NCBI GenBank assembly: GCA_023376005.1
Contig: CM042145.1
Location: 21,331,384 to 21,395,383, forward strand
Length of the DNA stretch: 64,000 nucleotides
Direction of reading: 5' to 3'
From: Doryteuthis pealeii
Lineage: Eukaryota > Mollusca > Cephalopoda > Myopsida > Loliginidae
Shown: in pieces, positions 10,694 through 22,539 of the stretch
Layout of the letters: each line of letters begins with the position of its first letter
Numbering within the stretch: position 1 is the first letter of the stretch
Notes under the pieces: model-generated
Seen by the model: the letters and a program-made list of their open reading frames with translations, nothing else
Database searches by the model: none
Told to the model about the DNA's origin: nothing
Program-made: the position numbers and the translations under genes

Positions 10694-11200
10694 AAGTCCG
10701 TTTAAACTGTCATAGGGCTGGCCTTTATCATCATCAGGGGCAGCACAAATGTCCATAATTCTCTCTTTCCAATTGTCCATATCGGTCATTGCCCCTGGAA
10801 GGTCCTACATGCGGCATCCATAATCCATACAGAGTTAGCCTAGTAACTGATAGTTGTCCGTTTAAACTGTCATAGGGCTGGACTTTATCATCATCAGGGG
10901 CAGCACAAATATCTATAATTCTCTCCCTCCAATTGTCCATATTGGTCATCACCGCCTGGAAGGTCCTCCATGCGGCATCCATAATCCATACAGAGTTAGC
11001 CTAGTAACTGATAGTTGTCCGTTTAAACTGTCATAGGGCTGGCCTTTATCATCATCAGGGGCAACACAAATATCCATAATTCTCTCCCTCCAATTGTCCA
11101 TATCGGTCATCACCCCTTGGAAGGTCCTCCATGCAGCATCCATAATCCATACAGAGCTGATTGATGTAAGTGGGCAGGTCTTAGTAGAATCTAAATAAGC
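10694..11200 (-). repeat. About 162-bp tandem repeat of a LINE C-terminus
   Basis: Three units in which the minus strand reads AAWRTFQ.VMT.MDNWRERI then DICAAPDDD. This resembles the WRERV..AxxDDD ends of LINE ORF2 proteins common in mollusc repeats. The tandem arrangement suggests amplification after insertion. It adjoins an LTR-like repeat. Confidence 0.6.
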
Positions 11201-11837
11201 AGTCACTTCAGTCAACAGGTACCACGCAGGCTCCACTAGTGTTTAGCGTTTAGTCATTTAAGTAGAATTTTAACAGCTATTTCGGTCTTTAAAGGAATGT
11301 CTTCGTTCGGACCATTTGATTGTAATGAATTATTTAGGAATTAGATTTAATTAACATCTTGATAATTAAGAAAGAAAATTTCAAATAAAAACAAATGAAT
11401 GAGTAGATGCTAATTTTGGATGTAAAGATTATTTTTGAAGCCATTTCTTTGTTCTGTCGAACTCATCCCTTACATTTTGAGTTCAAAGGGGTTTCGATCA
11501 ATATTTCTTTTGAACATTTTCTTTCTATCGTTCTTGGAGATTTCTGGTCATCATGGTAATTTTAGTTCCAGTAAAAACAAGCCAATCAATACAAGAAATA
11601 CCTTAAGCACAAGTTAATCAGAATAATTCATTGATTAATTCATTACTCATTTTTGGTTGCAGTCATAAAAATGACTCCATATTTATTTCTGCTTTTTGAG
11701 ACCCGCTTACAGAACAATCCCACAATGCTTTTTGAGACCCGCTTACAGAACAATCCCACAATGCTTTTTGAACAACCTAAAAATAAAACATGTTCTCAAC
11801 AAATGTTAGTTACGTTAGCAGAGGTTTATTATAATAA

Positions 11838-12055
11838 CTAGCAAAAAAAAAAAAAGAAAAAAAAAAACGCCCTCCAGGCAGTGTAAAAATTAATTTTAGA
11901 AAAATTTTGTCTGAAGGTGGGAGACAAAATTTTTCAAAAATCATAAGTAAGTAAAATATCAAATTTATCAAAAGAGTAAAAAACCTAAAACAATTTGAAA
12001 TCGAAAAATTAGTTATGTCCTCCTCAAATAAAATGTTGCATGCATCTATTGATTA
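11838..12055 (-). mobile_element. Helitron 3' part
   Basis: CTAG at 11838-11841, an A-run, then hairpin ACTGCCTGGAGGGCGT on the minus strand. It matches 18474-18690, including AAATAAAATGTTG near the inner edge. The 5' end is not seen. Confidence 0.6.
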
Positions 12056-12056
12056 C

Positions 12057-12420
12057 GAGGGTGAGTCAAAAAGTAATGCCATTTTGTCATAATTACCAAC
12101 ACAGGAACATGTATCAAACACCAAAATAAAGCTGGTCCTCCATGGGTCATATTCCTAATTTTCCACATAGCTAAGTCAAAAAGTAATGCCATTTTATTTA
12201 GAACTGGTATAATTACCAACACAGGAACATGTATCATACACCAAAATAAAGCTGGTCCTTTGTGGATCACATCCCTACTTCTCCACATAGTCACCGTTTC
12301 TCTCAATAGCAATATTCCACCTTCGAATGAAAATATGTATGCCTGCCATGTAAAATTTTGTTGACTGTTCTTTGAGCCACTTCTTTACTACAGATTTCAC
12401 TTATTTGTCTCACAGATTTA
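12057..12420 (-). mobile_element. Mariner-like 3' fragment with duplicated end
   Basis: GTCAAAAAGTAATGCCATTT occurs at 12065 and 12177. The minus strand continues into transposase-like sequence (IAIERNGDY-like) to about 12420. Confidence 0.65.
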
Positions 12421-12747
12421 GCAATTTCACACTATCATCTCTTCAGCCCCATGAAAGAGGGTTTGAGAGGCAAACATTATTCCAGTGATGAGGAAAATGT
12501 TTCAACCCAAAGGGTATCTTTTTTAAAGTAATTTTTTAAATGTAAACCAAAAAAAGAAATTATGATATGAAAAATTTGCATCTTTTATGGTTAGAATTAA
12601 TTTTATTCAGTGTAGCTCAAAAACTTCTTTTTTTTTTTTTTAAATGAAATAAACTATTTATAAAATGAATGAATACTGAATTTTTCCACCTACAAATAAG
12701 AACACGTTTTTAATTCTTAGCTTTTTTGTAAAAATGAATACAAATTT

Positions 12748-13239
12748 TGGGGCTCTTTGCATCCTGGCCTCCTGCCCTAAAAAACGCTAAGCAGTGCTTG
12801 CTCAAAAAACAACCCGCGCTTAAAGCATTTTTCCCCCAATTTTTTCTTGACAAGTAAATGTAAATATTTTGAGCCACCCCCTCTTTAAAATATTTTTTTA
12901 GCGGTTTGAATGTGTTTTTACAGACTAATTACTTATTTTAGTGGTTTGAAGACGTTAAAAAGTAAGCTACCACCCAGGTTTTTATCAACAAGTAAATGTA
13001 ATTATTTACCCCCTCCCCCTTAAAATATCTTTTTTTTTTTCTTGTATTTTTTAGATAAATATGACCGAATTTCAAAAATTAAAAACCCTAACCCTAAAAA
13101 CCACGAAAAAAATATTAAAAATAAAAACGTCTTCAAACAGCTAGGGACTTCAATCGTAGCGTGGGTTGTTTTTTCAGTAGGCACCACCTAGCGAATTTTA
13201 GGACAGGAGGCCGGACCATTTGTGCAAAGAGCCTCCCAA
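12748..13239. mobile_element. DNA-element foldback, unknown superfamily
   Basis: Imperfect terminal inverted repeats of about 70 bp (GGCTCTTTGCA..; CGCTAAG..AAAAAACAACCC) enclose an internal AT-rich segment with GGTTTGAA repeats. No clear target duplication. Confidence 0.65.
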
Positions 13240-13339
13240 TTTTTTTTCACTGTAACTCAACAGGCCATTAAGAACCGAAATAAATTTTTTGTCATATAAG
13301 GACTTATTTCAAAATATATAATTTTATAAGGAATTTGTT

Positions 13340-14165
13340 AAATCTTTCCCCTTTCTCTTTCACTTCTTGATGTTCCTAAAATCTTTTTAGTCCCGTCATG
13401 GACCAGGTACTTCTGCTAGTTATTCATATGTTAGCATCTTTATTTTAATAAGGAATTTGCTAAATCATTTTCCTCTTACCCTTCTCTTACTCCTCTCTTC
13501 CCCTTTTCTCTCTCACTCCTTGGTGTTCCTAAAATCCTTTTAGTCATGGACCAGATACTTCTGCTAGTTATTCATATGTTAGCATTCATTTAGTCTTTGA
13601 TCATCTTACCTGTCATCTCCAACGATGATGATTGGATCATGAGGATTAAAAATCAATGTGGGTCAGTTTGGTCTTTTTCTCTTACTCCTCTCTTCCCTCT
13701 TTCTCTCTCACTCCTTGGTGTTCCTAAAATCCTTTTAGTCATGGACCAGATACTTCTGCTAGTTATTCATATGTTAGCATTCATTTAGTCTTTGATCATC
13801 TTACCTGTCATCTCCAACGATGATGATTGGATCATGAGGATTAAAATCAATGTGGGTCAGTTTGGTCTTTTTTCTCTTACTCCTCTCTTCCTCTTTCTCT
13901 CTCACTCCTTGGTGTTCCTAAAATCCTTTTAGTCTGGTCATGGACCAGGTACTTCTGCTAGTTATTCATATGTTAGCATTCATTTAGTCTTTGATCATCT
14001 TACCTGTCATCTCCAACGATGATGATTGGCTCATGAGGATTAAAATCAATGTGGGTCAGTTTGGTCTTTTTCTCTTACTCCTCTCTTCCCTCTTTCTCTC
14101 TCATTCCTTGGTGTTCCTAAAATCCTTTTAGTCTGGTCATGGACCAGGTACTTCTGCTAGTATTT
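13340..14165 (+). repeat. About 193-bp tandem repeat, 4-5 units
   Basis: The unit includes CTTGGTGTTCCTAAAATCCT, TTAGTCATGGACCAGATACT, TTGATCATCTTACCTGTCAT and GATGATGATTGGATCATGAG. First and last units are partial. Confidence 0.92.
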
Positions 14166-14644
14166 ATGTGTGAATACGTTATATATATGTGTGAATGTGT
14201 GTGAGTCCATCAAGAGAGAGAAAGAGGGGGGCAGGTAGACAGGTAGGTAGAGAGGGGTAAATTATATATATAGAGAGGAGGTAGGCAGGTGGATAGAGGG
14301 GGGTAAAATTACCTAATTTATTGCATGCAGTTTCATGAATTTTTCATTTAGTGAATAAAATACTTTCTGCTTAATTAAAAAACAACATTTTTAAAACTAA
14401 TAAATCAAATATTTTAATTCATTTTTTAAATCATTAAAATCAAAAGAAAGAAATGTTTTTTTTTGTCCTCATATATTTATATATAAGAATTTATTTAGAT
14501 TTTAAATTTTCTTGTAGGCATATTTTATTCAAGTTGATAGACAAGAATTTAGAGTTGAATTTTTTTTAACTATATGACACAACGATTCATTAAAAAAAAA
14601 AAAAATGTTAATTCAGCCTGATGATATAATATGAATATTAATAA

Positions 14645-15487
14645 CTAGCAAATATATGTATCCTCCGGGTATAAATATAAATATAATATATAAATAGAAA
14701 TGCCTGTTATTAGTAGGTAGATATGATCAACAGTATTTTTAGTTTGGTTTAGTTTTGTTTTACAGCATATCAACCTCAGTGGGTCATTTAATGTTGATAA
14801 AGTTTTGAAATAAATCAATTCTTAATGGATAATACAATTTTTTTATCAACTCATGTTTTTCTATTTAACCCATAGATGGGACCCTAACAGGTGCTACCAC
14901 TCCAGGTCAGAGTGGACCAGGGAGCAATGGTGATGAAGGGGTGCTCCACATTCCCCAAACCTCCAAAACTGGAACCTCACCATCAGATAGAGTTTAACGT
15001 CATTCCCAGAACATGTAGACCCTCAGTCACCGCCTTCTAGCACCCATATGATAAAAAGGGGTTGGGGCTTGCCATAAGGGCAATAGGGTTGGGAAAATCA
15101 TATAGGTGCTAGGGCTTGACGTGACCAGCCGATTGATTGGAGGGGGCCTCTCCGACCGACCGTCTAGACTAAAAAAGGGTCTAAGTGGAGTATTGCATGT
15201 CATTGACTGCTCCTCCACCTGGACTATCCTTAAGCATCACAGGTCGCCACCCACGGCCAACAGGTGGCCCCATTTAGGGGAGTCTTACCCCTCTGCAGAG
15301 GTGCAGTCGGTGCATTCTAACGCCCCAGCCGACAGGGCGGTCAACAGTATTAATAATGTAAAACAATTAAATAAAAATTAGAATCATGGAGAATATTACG
15401 TTAATAACTAAGGGAATTGTGAATTGAGTAGTAATATAGTTTTGGTTACAGACGAAAAAAAAACACACAATCTCCATTATAATAAGA
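14645..15487 (-). mobile_element. Non-autonomous Helitron split by SINE-C
   Basis: CTAG end at 14645-14648 with a decayed hairpin (TATCCTCCGGGTATA), and the 5' TC end at 15486-15487. The middle is displaced by a full-length SINE-C (14738-15340) flanked by an 11-bp target duplication, TCAACAGTATT. Confidence 0.85.
14738..15340 (-). mobile_element. SINE-C, full-length copy
   Basis: A 603-bp retroelement. The sense (minus) strand starts CCGCCCTGTCGGCTGGGGCG and ends GTTGATATGCTGTAAAACAA plus an (AAAC)-like tail. It is flanked by 11-bp target duplications, TCAACAGTATT (14727-14737 and 15341-15351), and inserted in a Helitron. No protein is encoded. The length and absence of an evident tRNA head make the class (SINE or LINE-derived) uncertain. 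Confidence 0.75.
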
Positions 15488-15879
15488 TATTTAAAGATTT
15501 CGACTGTCTGCTTCAGTTTCCATTGTTGGGTACAAAAAGGTAATAAAGTTAATTTTAATTAGTTGGTTGACTTAGAGGCCTCCTAACGTGGTACACATAT
15601 GAACAAACAACTCCGAACATGATTTACAATAGAATAATTTGACCTTACCCTCTCTCTCTGAAAAAGAACCCACAGGTCTAGAAAGAAATAAACAACCTCT
15701 TTGTGACTATACAACTTGTGTATGTTGTTTCTGAACTAACGACTACTACTACTAACGACTATGACTACAACTCAACTTGCGGTCCTATGCAACAGTCACA
15801 AATGGAGTTTCTGCCTTTCAGTGATTGATGGACGAACTCGTTGATGATGAGAGGCTTGAGAACACATTTCATAACTAGC

Positions 15880-16340
15880 ACTTATAAGTGCCAGTCATGT
15901 TCAAGCTGAACACGACAAACATGTGCAAAAGTTTTTGGAAATCTATAGCGACTGACAGCTGATGCTTAATGATGCCAAGTCTGTAAAATCGGTATCTTCT
16001 ATTAATGTTCTTGGCTACTGTGTAGAGAATGGAACAATCAAACCAGACCCAGAGAGGATGTGCCCACTACAAGAATTAACCACCACCTCCTCCTCCTCTT
16101 AGAATTAGATATTTGAGAAGAGTCCAAAGATGTTCACGTATTATGCCAAACGAATACCAAACAATTCAGATGTAATACGACTTTGAATAAAAAGCAGGAC
16201 ATTCCAACTTGTGCTCTTTCTTGTAGCTCTATGACTGATCGATGAATGTATGTCATTTGTCATGGAGTGAGATGCATCATTTTGCAGTATTGAAACAAGG
16301 CCAGTTGTCTTGATGTCAAGAATGTCTCAGTATGCATTAT
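15880..16340 (+). pseudogene. Ty3/gypsy-type reverse transcriptase fragment
   Basis: The plus strand reads, with frameshifts, HVQAEHDKHVQKFLEIYS, then LNDAKSVKSVSSINVLGYCV and ENGTIKPDPERM..LRRVQR, and later DASFCSIETRPVVLMSRM. These match the RT palm-to-RNase H transition of Ty3/gypsy polyproteins (..LGHxV..GIxPDPEKV..). It is cut by Helitron sequence at about 16344. Confidence 0.7.
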
Positions 16341-16343
16341 ATA

Positions 16344-16590
16344 CTAGTAAAAAAACACCCTCCGGGCAGTGTAAAAAATAAAACCTGTGTAGCCAAATGA
16401 TAATAATAATAATGCAGGTTATGTTGTTAGTAGGATTATTTTTTTTTAATATTCAGAGATAAAAAAGATTGTATTGAAAGAGTATATAGTTATTTATTAA
16501 GAATGTTTCAGTATGCATTATATGGACTAGTAAAAAAAACACCCTCCGGGCAGTGTAAACAATAAAACCTGTGTAGCCAAATGATAATCT
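16344..16590 (-). mobile_element. Helitron 3' ends, direct repeat
   Basis: Two copies (16318-16415 and 16499-16587) of a sequence with ACTAG, an A-run and the hairpin CACCCTCCGGGCAGTG. The second copy is interrupted by the Helitron at 16588. Confidence 0.6.
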
Positions 16591-17215
16591 TATTATAATG
16601 GAGATTGTGTGTTTTTCTCTCTGTAACCGAAACTATATTACTAATCAAGTCACAATTCCCTTAGTTATTTATATCACATTCTCAATGATTTTATTTTTAT
16701 TTAAACCTCAATTATTAATAAAATTGTTTTACATTATTAATACTGTTAACCATATCTACATACTAATAACATGCAATTATATTTATATGTACAACAAAAT
16801 AGCGGTTTACAGTGTGAATGGGAAGGCTAATTTGCATATTGATATTAAAAATGTGATTTTAATAAATATGTGCTTAGTATTATTGATTTCTAACTGTTTG
16901 GTTTTATTATAATGAATATAAGCAAACATTTCTTCAATAAATCTTAAATGAAATCCGTTAACAAGAAAAAATAACTGTCATTTTATTCTTCACTTCCTCT
17001 TTTAACTAAATACTTAAATTAGAAAAAATAACAATAAAAGACAAGAGTGATGGAAGAGTAAGATTCAGTTGTTCTATTTTTCGATTATACCACCCTCTGT
17101 TTCAAATCTTTTTATCTGCATTCTTATTTAGTTTCATAGCCTTTCTAATTTAATATGATATATTATTACATTAAAACTTAAATACTTGCACCCGGAGGGT
17201 GCATATATTTGCTAG
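16588..17215 (+). mobile_element. Non-autonomous Helitron with matching empty site
   Basis: It starts TCTTATTATAATGGAGATTG and ends with hairpin GCACCCGGAGGGTGC, 9 nt, then CTAG. Flanks are A and T with no target duplication. These are the defining ends of Helitrons (5' TC, 3' hairpin plus CTRR, insertion between A and T). It carries no Rep-helicase. The same flanking sequence without the element lies at about 16390-16415. Confidence 0.88.
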
Positions 17216-17240
17216 TAATAATAATGCAGATTATGTTGTT

Positions 17241-17680
17241 CGTAAGTCTAGAAGGAAAAAAAAAATAGAGGGGGGAAATAAATATTCAACTCAAAAGGTC
17301 CTTGTTGAGGGAGGGGGCAAAAAGAAGCGAGTCAAACGCCTTCTCAACAATATCATCTACAACAATGTCGTCGTCTTCATCAAAAGTTTTAGCAGCTGAA
17401 AATCGCAACTCGCTTCCTGCCGATACCCCACTTCTACTTATTCTACTGTTTCCTCTTAACATCCGGGTGTCTGCGCCCCACACACAAGACTGTCTGAGCA
17501 CCTGGCGCTTACATACGGGACTGTAGCATCTCGACTTTGGTGCCAATGTGTCACCTATTCGCATTCTGAAGTACGCGGGTTCGATTCTACGGTCCTACTT
17601 GCCAGGCAAAGCCTAGCACGCTTCCTTCGAGAATACGGCAGGCCTTCACATTTCGCCACTCACCTCGTGTTCTCTGTCAC
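17241..17680. other. 440-bp GC-richer insertion with GT..AG-like ends
   Basis: The duplicated sequence GTTGTTAGTAGGATTATTTT at about 16425 is interrupted here. After GTTGTT comes c then GTAAGT, and 440 bp later TTCTCTGTCACAG precedes TAGGATTATTTT. The insert is visibly GC-richer than its surroundings and has a 53-codon open frame starting at 17366 (MSSSSSKVLAAENRNSLP) of unknown meaning. It has no clear target duplication. Confidence 0.5.
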
Positions 17681-18105
17681 AGTAGGATTATTTTTTTAAT
17701 ATTCAGAGATAAAAAAGATTGTATTGAAAGAGCAGAGATTCCTGATAGGTACGCATCCTGCATCCCTGATGCACAAAAATCTAAAAGGACGCAGTTAAAT
17801 CGTATCAATGCTTCCCAGCGTTTTTTCTTTTTCTTTCCTCACCATTTCAAGCTAACTATAAATACATTTCAATAGTTTCTTAGAAATGAATTACACAGGA
17901 TAGATTACAAGGTAGGAGTTATCCGCTTTAGTTGTTTCCCCAGATCATAAATAAAAACCTTACAATTTGTTAAGAAAGTTTAGTTGGATCCATAAAATTT
18001 TCCAGGGGACTCATTCAAAGCAAATATGTGCATCCCAGGATGCACTAAATCAAAAACCTATCAGCATCACTGAAAGAGTATATATAAATGATTTATATGC
18101 TATAG

Positions 18106-18370
18106 GTATTGAAGAATAATCAAGCTAAGTTCCAATTACCATTGAATTGGGAAGACACGGCAACAAGCGGTTGTAACTTAATACAATCCCGTCCTGTCGT
18201 AATTCCACTGCAGAATGACAGGGTGTTTATAAAACTCCACAATATCATAGAAACCAAGCAGCCAATCAGAACTCAGGGAATGGAATCACCCAAATGCATG
18301 AATGGACTATTCTTGATTTCTATAAATACCAACTGTCTTGGACACTGCTTCAGTTGTACTTAGCTAGTTG
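18106..18370 (+). mobile_element. Repeat of the GAAGAATAATTAAAG family
   Basis: Begins TGAAGAATAATCAAGC and includes CCAATCAGAACTCAGGGAAT and CCAACTGTCTTGGACACTGC. It ends near CAACAGTAGACTAACTGACC. Fixed ends about 300 bp apart and an upstream TATA-like stretch in one copy could mean a small LTR. Confidence 0.6.
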
Positions 18371-18473
18371 CTGTTATTCAAACCAACAGTAGACTAACTG
18401 ACCTCAATAGGTATATTATATCATATATAAATTGACTTAAAAGATACTAAATTGATGATCTTCTTTACTTTCA

Positions 18474-19008
18474 CTAGTAACAAAAAACACCCTCTGGGCT
18501 GTGTAAAAGTAAATTTTTGAAAGATATTGCCTGAGGGGTAAAATTTCAATGTCAAAGGATTTGTATCATAAGTAAAATAATCACATTTATTGAAGGAGTA
18601 AAAAAAAAATATAAAAAAATTAAAAAAAACAATCTGAAATGGAAACTTTGTCTTGTCCCTCTCAAATAAAATGTTGGGTTCACCTATTAATTATTAATAA
18701 AATAATTATTTTGAATATTTTGCACATAAATTTTACTCAAAATCGTAGGTATCTATTTATTTGTAAACTTTTTAGTTAACTTCTTGTTACTATAAAAAAG
18801 AGCGAGAATAAAAAAAAAACAATTTTTAAAATTGTTTACTCAAATGCTGAGTGTATATAACACAGGATTGTTTTTATTCTATGTGTTTTTGACTATGAAT
18901 TAAATACTCATTAATCGACCTACGCAATCATCGAGAATATTGTGATGTAAGCTGTGACATAGTTTTGGTTACAGACAGAAATCCACCCAATCTCCAATAT
19001 TTAATAGA
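18474..19008 (-). mobile_element. Non-autonomous Helitron, second subfamily
   Basis: CTAG at 18474-18477 is followed (minus-strand upstream) by a CTGGGCT/AGAGGGTG-type hairpin. The far end resembles the TC terminus of the first family (ACAATCTCC-like sequence at about 18985-19008). The 3' half matches 11838-12055. Confidence 0.65.
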
Positions 19009-19319
19009 GGTGTTGTAAATGAAGCCAGTTATCACAGAACCAGTTTATAAATGGAGTTATTTCCTAGCTAGGTAATGTTTTTGTGCTGATTACTGATCCG
19101 TGTGTGGTGTATATGTTGGACAACAGAAGGTGAACAAAATTTTTAAAAGTAACAAAATATAAGATTATTCAGTTATTCTATTAGATAATGTCTGTCCCTG
19201 ATACTCTAGTCAGAACATTTTATTGTTCGATATTTAATCTTAAATAATTACACAATGGACTTTATCATCTCAGTGTAGTTTGCCTACTACATTTTAAATC
19301 TGCAAATCTTCCATACTCA

Positions 19320-19660
19320 ACTAGTTTCTTCTTTATTTTATCTTTTATTTATTTATTTCCTTTTTCTTTATTATTTCTTTTTTATTTATTTCTTCCTTTT
19401 TTCTTTATTTTTGTTTCCTTTTTTATTTAATTTCCTTTTTTCTTTATTTCCTTTTCTTTCCTTGGTTTATTTTTTTTTTATTTCTTTCTATTTTCTTCTT
19501 TACTTCATTTTCTTTGTTTATTCTTTCCTTTTTCTTTATTTCTTTCTTCAGCCTTTGTTTATTTCTTTCCTTCTTTCGAAAGCTGGACTTTACTTTTATC
19601 TTCCTTTTTTCTTTATCCTTCTTTATTTTCTCTTTCTTCAAAAATCCAATTACCGTTTTC
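19320..19660 (+). repeat. Pyrimidine-rich TTTATTTCTTTCC tract
   Basis: About 340 bp of T/C/A-rich imperfect repeat (TTTATTTCTTTCC and variants). Lys/Phe-rich open frames on both strands are artefacts. Confidence 0.9.
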
Positions 19661-19724
19661 TTTCAATCCCCAAATTCTCCATAGACCATAATAATTAATG
19701 CTACACTAGTCTGCTTTACTATTT

Positions 19725-20125
19725 TTTCATTCGTGAGGGTCAGAGAGAATTGATGAATCCATAACTTTCCTAAGGACATTAGCACAAAGTGAAATTCAAA
19801 CAGCCTCATCAAGGAATTGATCTGGGGCCACTGATTCCATTTCCTATGAATTAACCATTATGCTAAGCACCTCCTCAACCCAACCCCTCCACCATGGACA
19901 GAATGAGACACAAAGTCAATTTCTTGGAGCACAATTCATAGTTTTTCCTTCTCATAGACTGGTTGCTTAACCAAAGCTAAAGAACTCAGTCTGATCTACT
20001 ATTTATCCATAGCTGAGGGGAGAACATATGGATTCATGCCTTTTCCAAGGGCATTAGCATGAAGTGAAATGCAAACAGCCACATCCAGGATTGAGTCACC
20101 GATTCCATTTCCAAACCAGGTTACG
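19725..20125 (-). mobile_element. Two SINE-A copies in tandem
   Basis: Minus head complement at 19815-19875 (CCATTTCCTATGAATTAACC). A second copy runs 19880-20125 from CCCCTCCACCATGGACAG to GATTGAGTCACCGATTCC. Confidence 0.65.
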
Positions 20126-20767
20126 AGTTATATCTTTTAATGCTGTGTTGCCTGTTCAATTATAGCAAGTTTGATCCTCACTGGATGCCCCATACTTATG
20201 ATCTTGTGTCACATCCTACCCATGGCAAAGTTGGGTAAATACCTACTATTATACATTGATTCATTCATCATTGTTTCCTTCTTGTATTTGTTACAATATT
20301 TCAGCCACTATTTCTCCCCGGCATTCCACAATTTCATTGAATAAACTTCCTGGCATTCATTTTGATCACTGAGTTTCTTTCCACAGACCATATGACCCAG
20401 ATTCCATTTGTCAACATCCAGAAAAAGAACCCTATGAATATTTGATCCATTAGAGTATGCTGTTCTCTTTTCTATACCTGTCACATTCTATGTACTTTCA
20501 GGAAAATTAATCATGTCTCAAAAAATTTGAGCACTGCACTGCGATACTGTTTCAAAAAACTTCTATGTCGTAAGAAAGATATCTTCTCAGATTTGTGGAT
20601 ATCATATCATATATATATATATATTATATTATTATATATAATATATAATTAAAACATTATAGATTCCAGTCATGACTAATTTAGAGCATTTATCAAGACA
20701 GTTGGCTGGGCACAATGCCAAAATCCAACAAACAAACCATGAGTACTATAGGGATGTAACTGCAATT

Positions 20768-21320
20768 GAACACACAACTTAGTGGATAAAGGAGTTAGTG
20801 TAGGAAAGTTCTAAGTGACAGTTATCTCTAGACTGCAGGTTTAATCCTGGTCAAGAGCAGCAGTAACATAGAATAATAATTAACACAGCTATGGTTAGCG
20901 GAATGAGAACAGGATACCCCCATGGACAAAATAAAGGGTTAGGTTTAAAGTTCTGTGATGGCTCCCCGATTACGACAAGAAGGTTCCCGAGTCCAAATAG
21001 AAGGTTCTGAGTCCGAAAAGAACTACCTGAAGAAGGCCAGAGGGCACATCAGCCAAAATGTTGTACAGATAACAATGAAGATGAGGACAATAGTCCGAAT
21101 AATCCAAATAATACTAATTATCAAGCCTCATCTCAAAATTCATAGAAATAGTTTTAGATAACAATAAGATGAGGACAATAGTCCGAATATCAAATAATAC
21201 TAATTATCAAGCCTCATCTCAAAATTCATAGAATAGTGTAGATAACAATAAAGATGAGGACAATAGTCCGAATAATCCAAATAATCAAGCCTCATCTCAA
21301 AAATTCATAGAAATAGTAAC
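20768..21320 (+). mobile_element. SINE-D with tandem 3' tail
   Basis: Head TTAGTGGATAAAGGAGTTAG and CAGGTTTAATCCTGG, body, hammerhead-like CTGAAGAAGGCCAGAGGGCA. Then the tail unit (AACAATAAGATGAGGACAAT to CTCAAAATTCATAGAA) occurs three times to 21320. Confidence 0.68.
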
Positions 21321-21601
21321 TGCAAGGAGTTGTGAATTAAAAGCTTTTAGAATGAGCACATTCTATTTCATTCCAAATATTTACATTTGAGTTTGAATTG
21401 AATATAAAACCCTATTGATTTTTATTTGTTGTTGTTAATACATTTGATTTTCATGAGGAAGTGAAAGTTTTCAATTTAGATAATGTGAAGTAATAAAACA
21501 GGAAAAGTAAAGAAATATATGAAAAATGTAATTACTGTGTTTTCATTATTGGAGATTTATGGCAACTACATTATTGAAGTTTTGGCATAATTAAGATAAG
21601 A

Positions 21602-21605
<4 letters not shown>

Positions 21606-21646
<41 letters not shown>
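21606..21646 (+). repeat. (TA)n microsatellite
   Basis: About 20 TA units. Confidence 0.95.
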
Positions 21647-21647
<1 letters not shown>

Positions 21648-22199
21648 ACCCAGCCATGTTTTCCATCCTCGGCGGTTCTAGCAGCGAACTTCAGCTACAA
21701 GTGCTTGAGTCTCTTTATATCTCCCGTATCCAACCAGTTCTGTGTATACAAAAACAGTTCCACAAATTGCTTCTCTTTGACACCTCAAGCACAAGTGGAA
21801 CAAGAAATTTCCGAACCCCTCCACACGGTTCGTAATTTCTCTTAATTTCTCGTTCCTATTGAAAAAAGGGGGGGTTTACCTTTTTTTTTCAACAATTCCA
21901 ACCTACGTATAACCTGTTTTCAATGTATTTCTCTGATGAGAATTGACCGAAAAAAGAATATTTATTTTAGATTATACATCTAATTATAAGGGTACCCTAA
22001 CTTTCTTTTTAGAAATTTTTTCCATCTCTTTTCAAGATGAATACGCTTCTACGTGTCCTAATAAAATTTTGTCCTGCTAAGAAACTGTGAAATATATAAG
22101 AAACTCAGTTTGTGGAAGGTTAAGTTTCATTTTATTTCATTCTCATATGTGGATCTCATAACAACAGCATATATATATATGTTGTTGTTATGAGAAAAA

Positions 22200-22239
<40 letters not shown>

Positions 22240-22539
22240 GTGTGTGTGTTTGTGAGTGTATATATATTGTTTTTTTTTTTTTTTTTTTTTTTGAGAGACA
22301 GAATGACTCAATGGAAAAGACAAAAAAAATCAAGCAAGTCACAATTTTGACTGTCAGGGAAAAAAAAACAAAAAAAAACTGAATCACTTGGAATAATATC
22401 AAATTTATAAAAGTGCTCAATACATATGTAGAGCTGGTTTAGAAAATCTAACAGTAGCAGAAGTTATCTACTCAGGTTTATTAAAAGAATTATTGGGAAA
22501 GTACATTTTTACAAGTCTGCTAAGTCAGAACACAAAACC

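Noticed and set aside
13080..13110. Telomere-like AACCCTAACCCTAAA
   Set aside because: Only about two units within an AT-rich foldback; not a telomere array.
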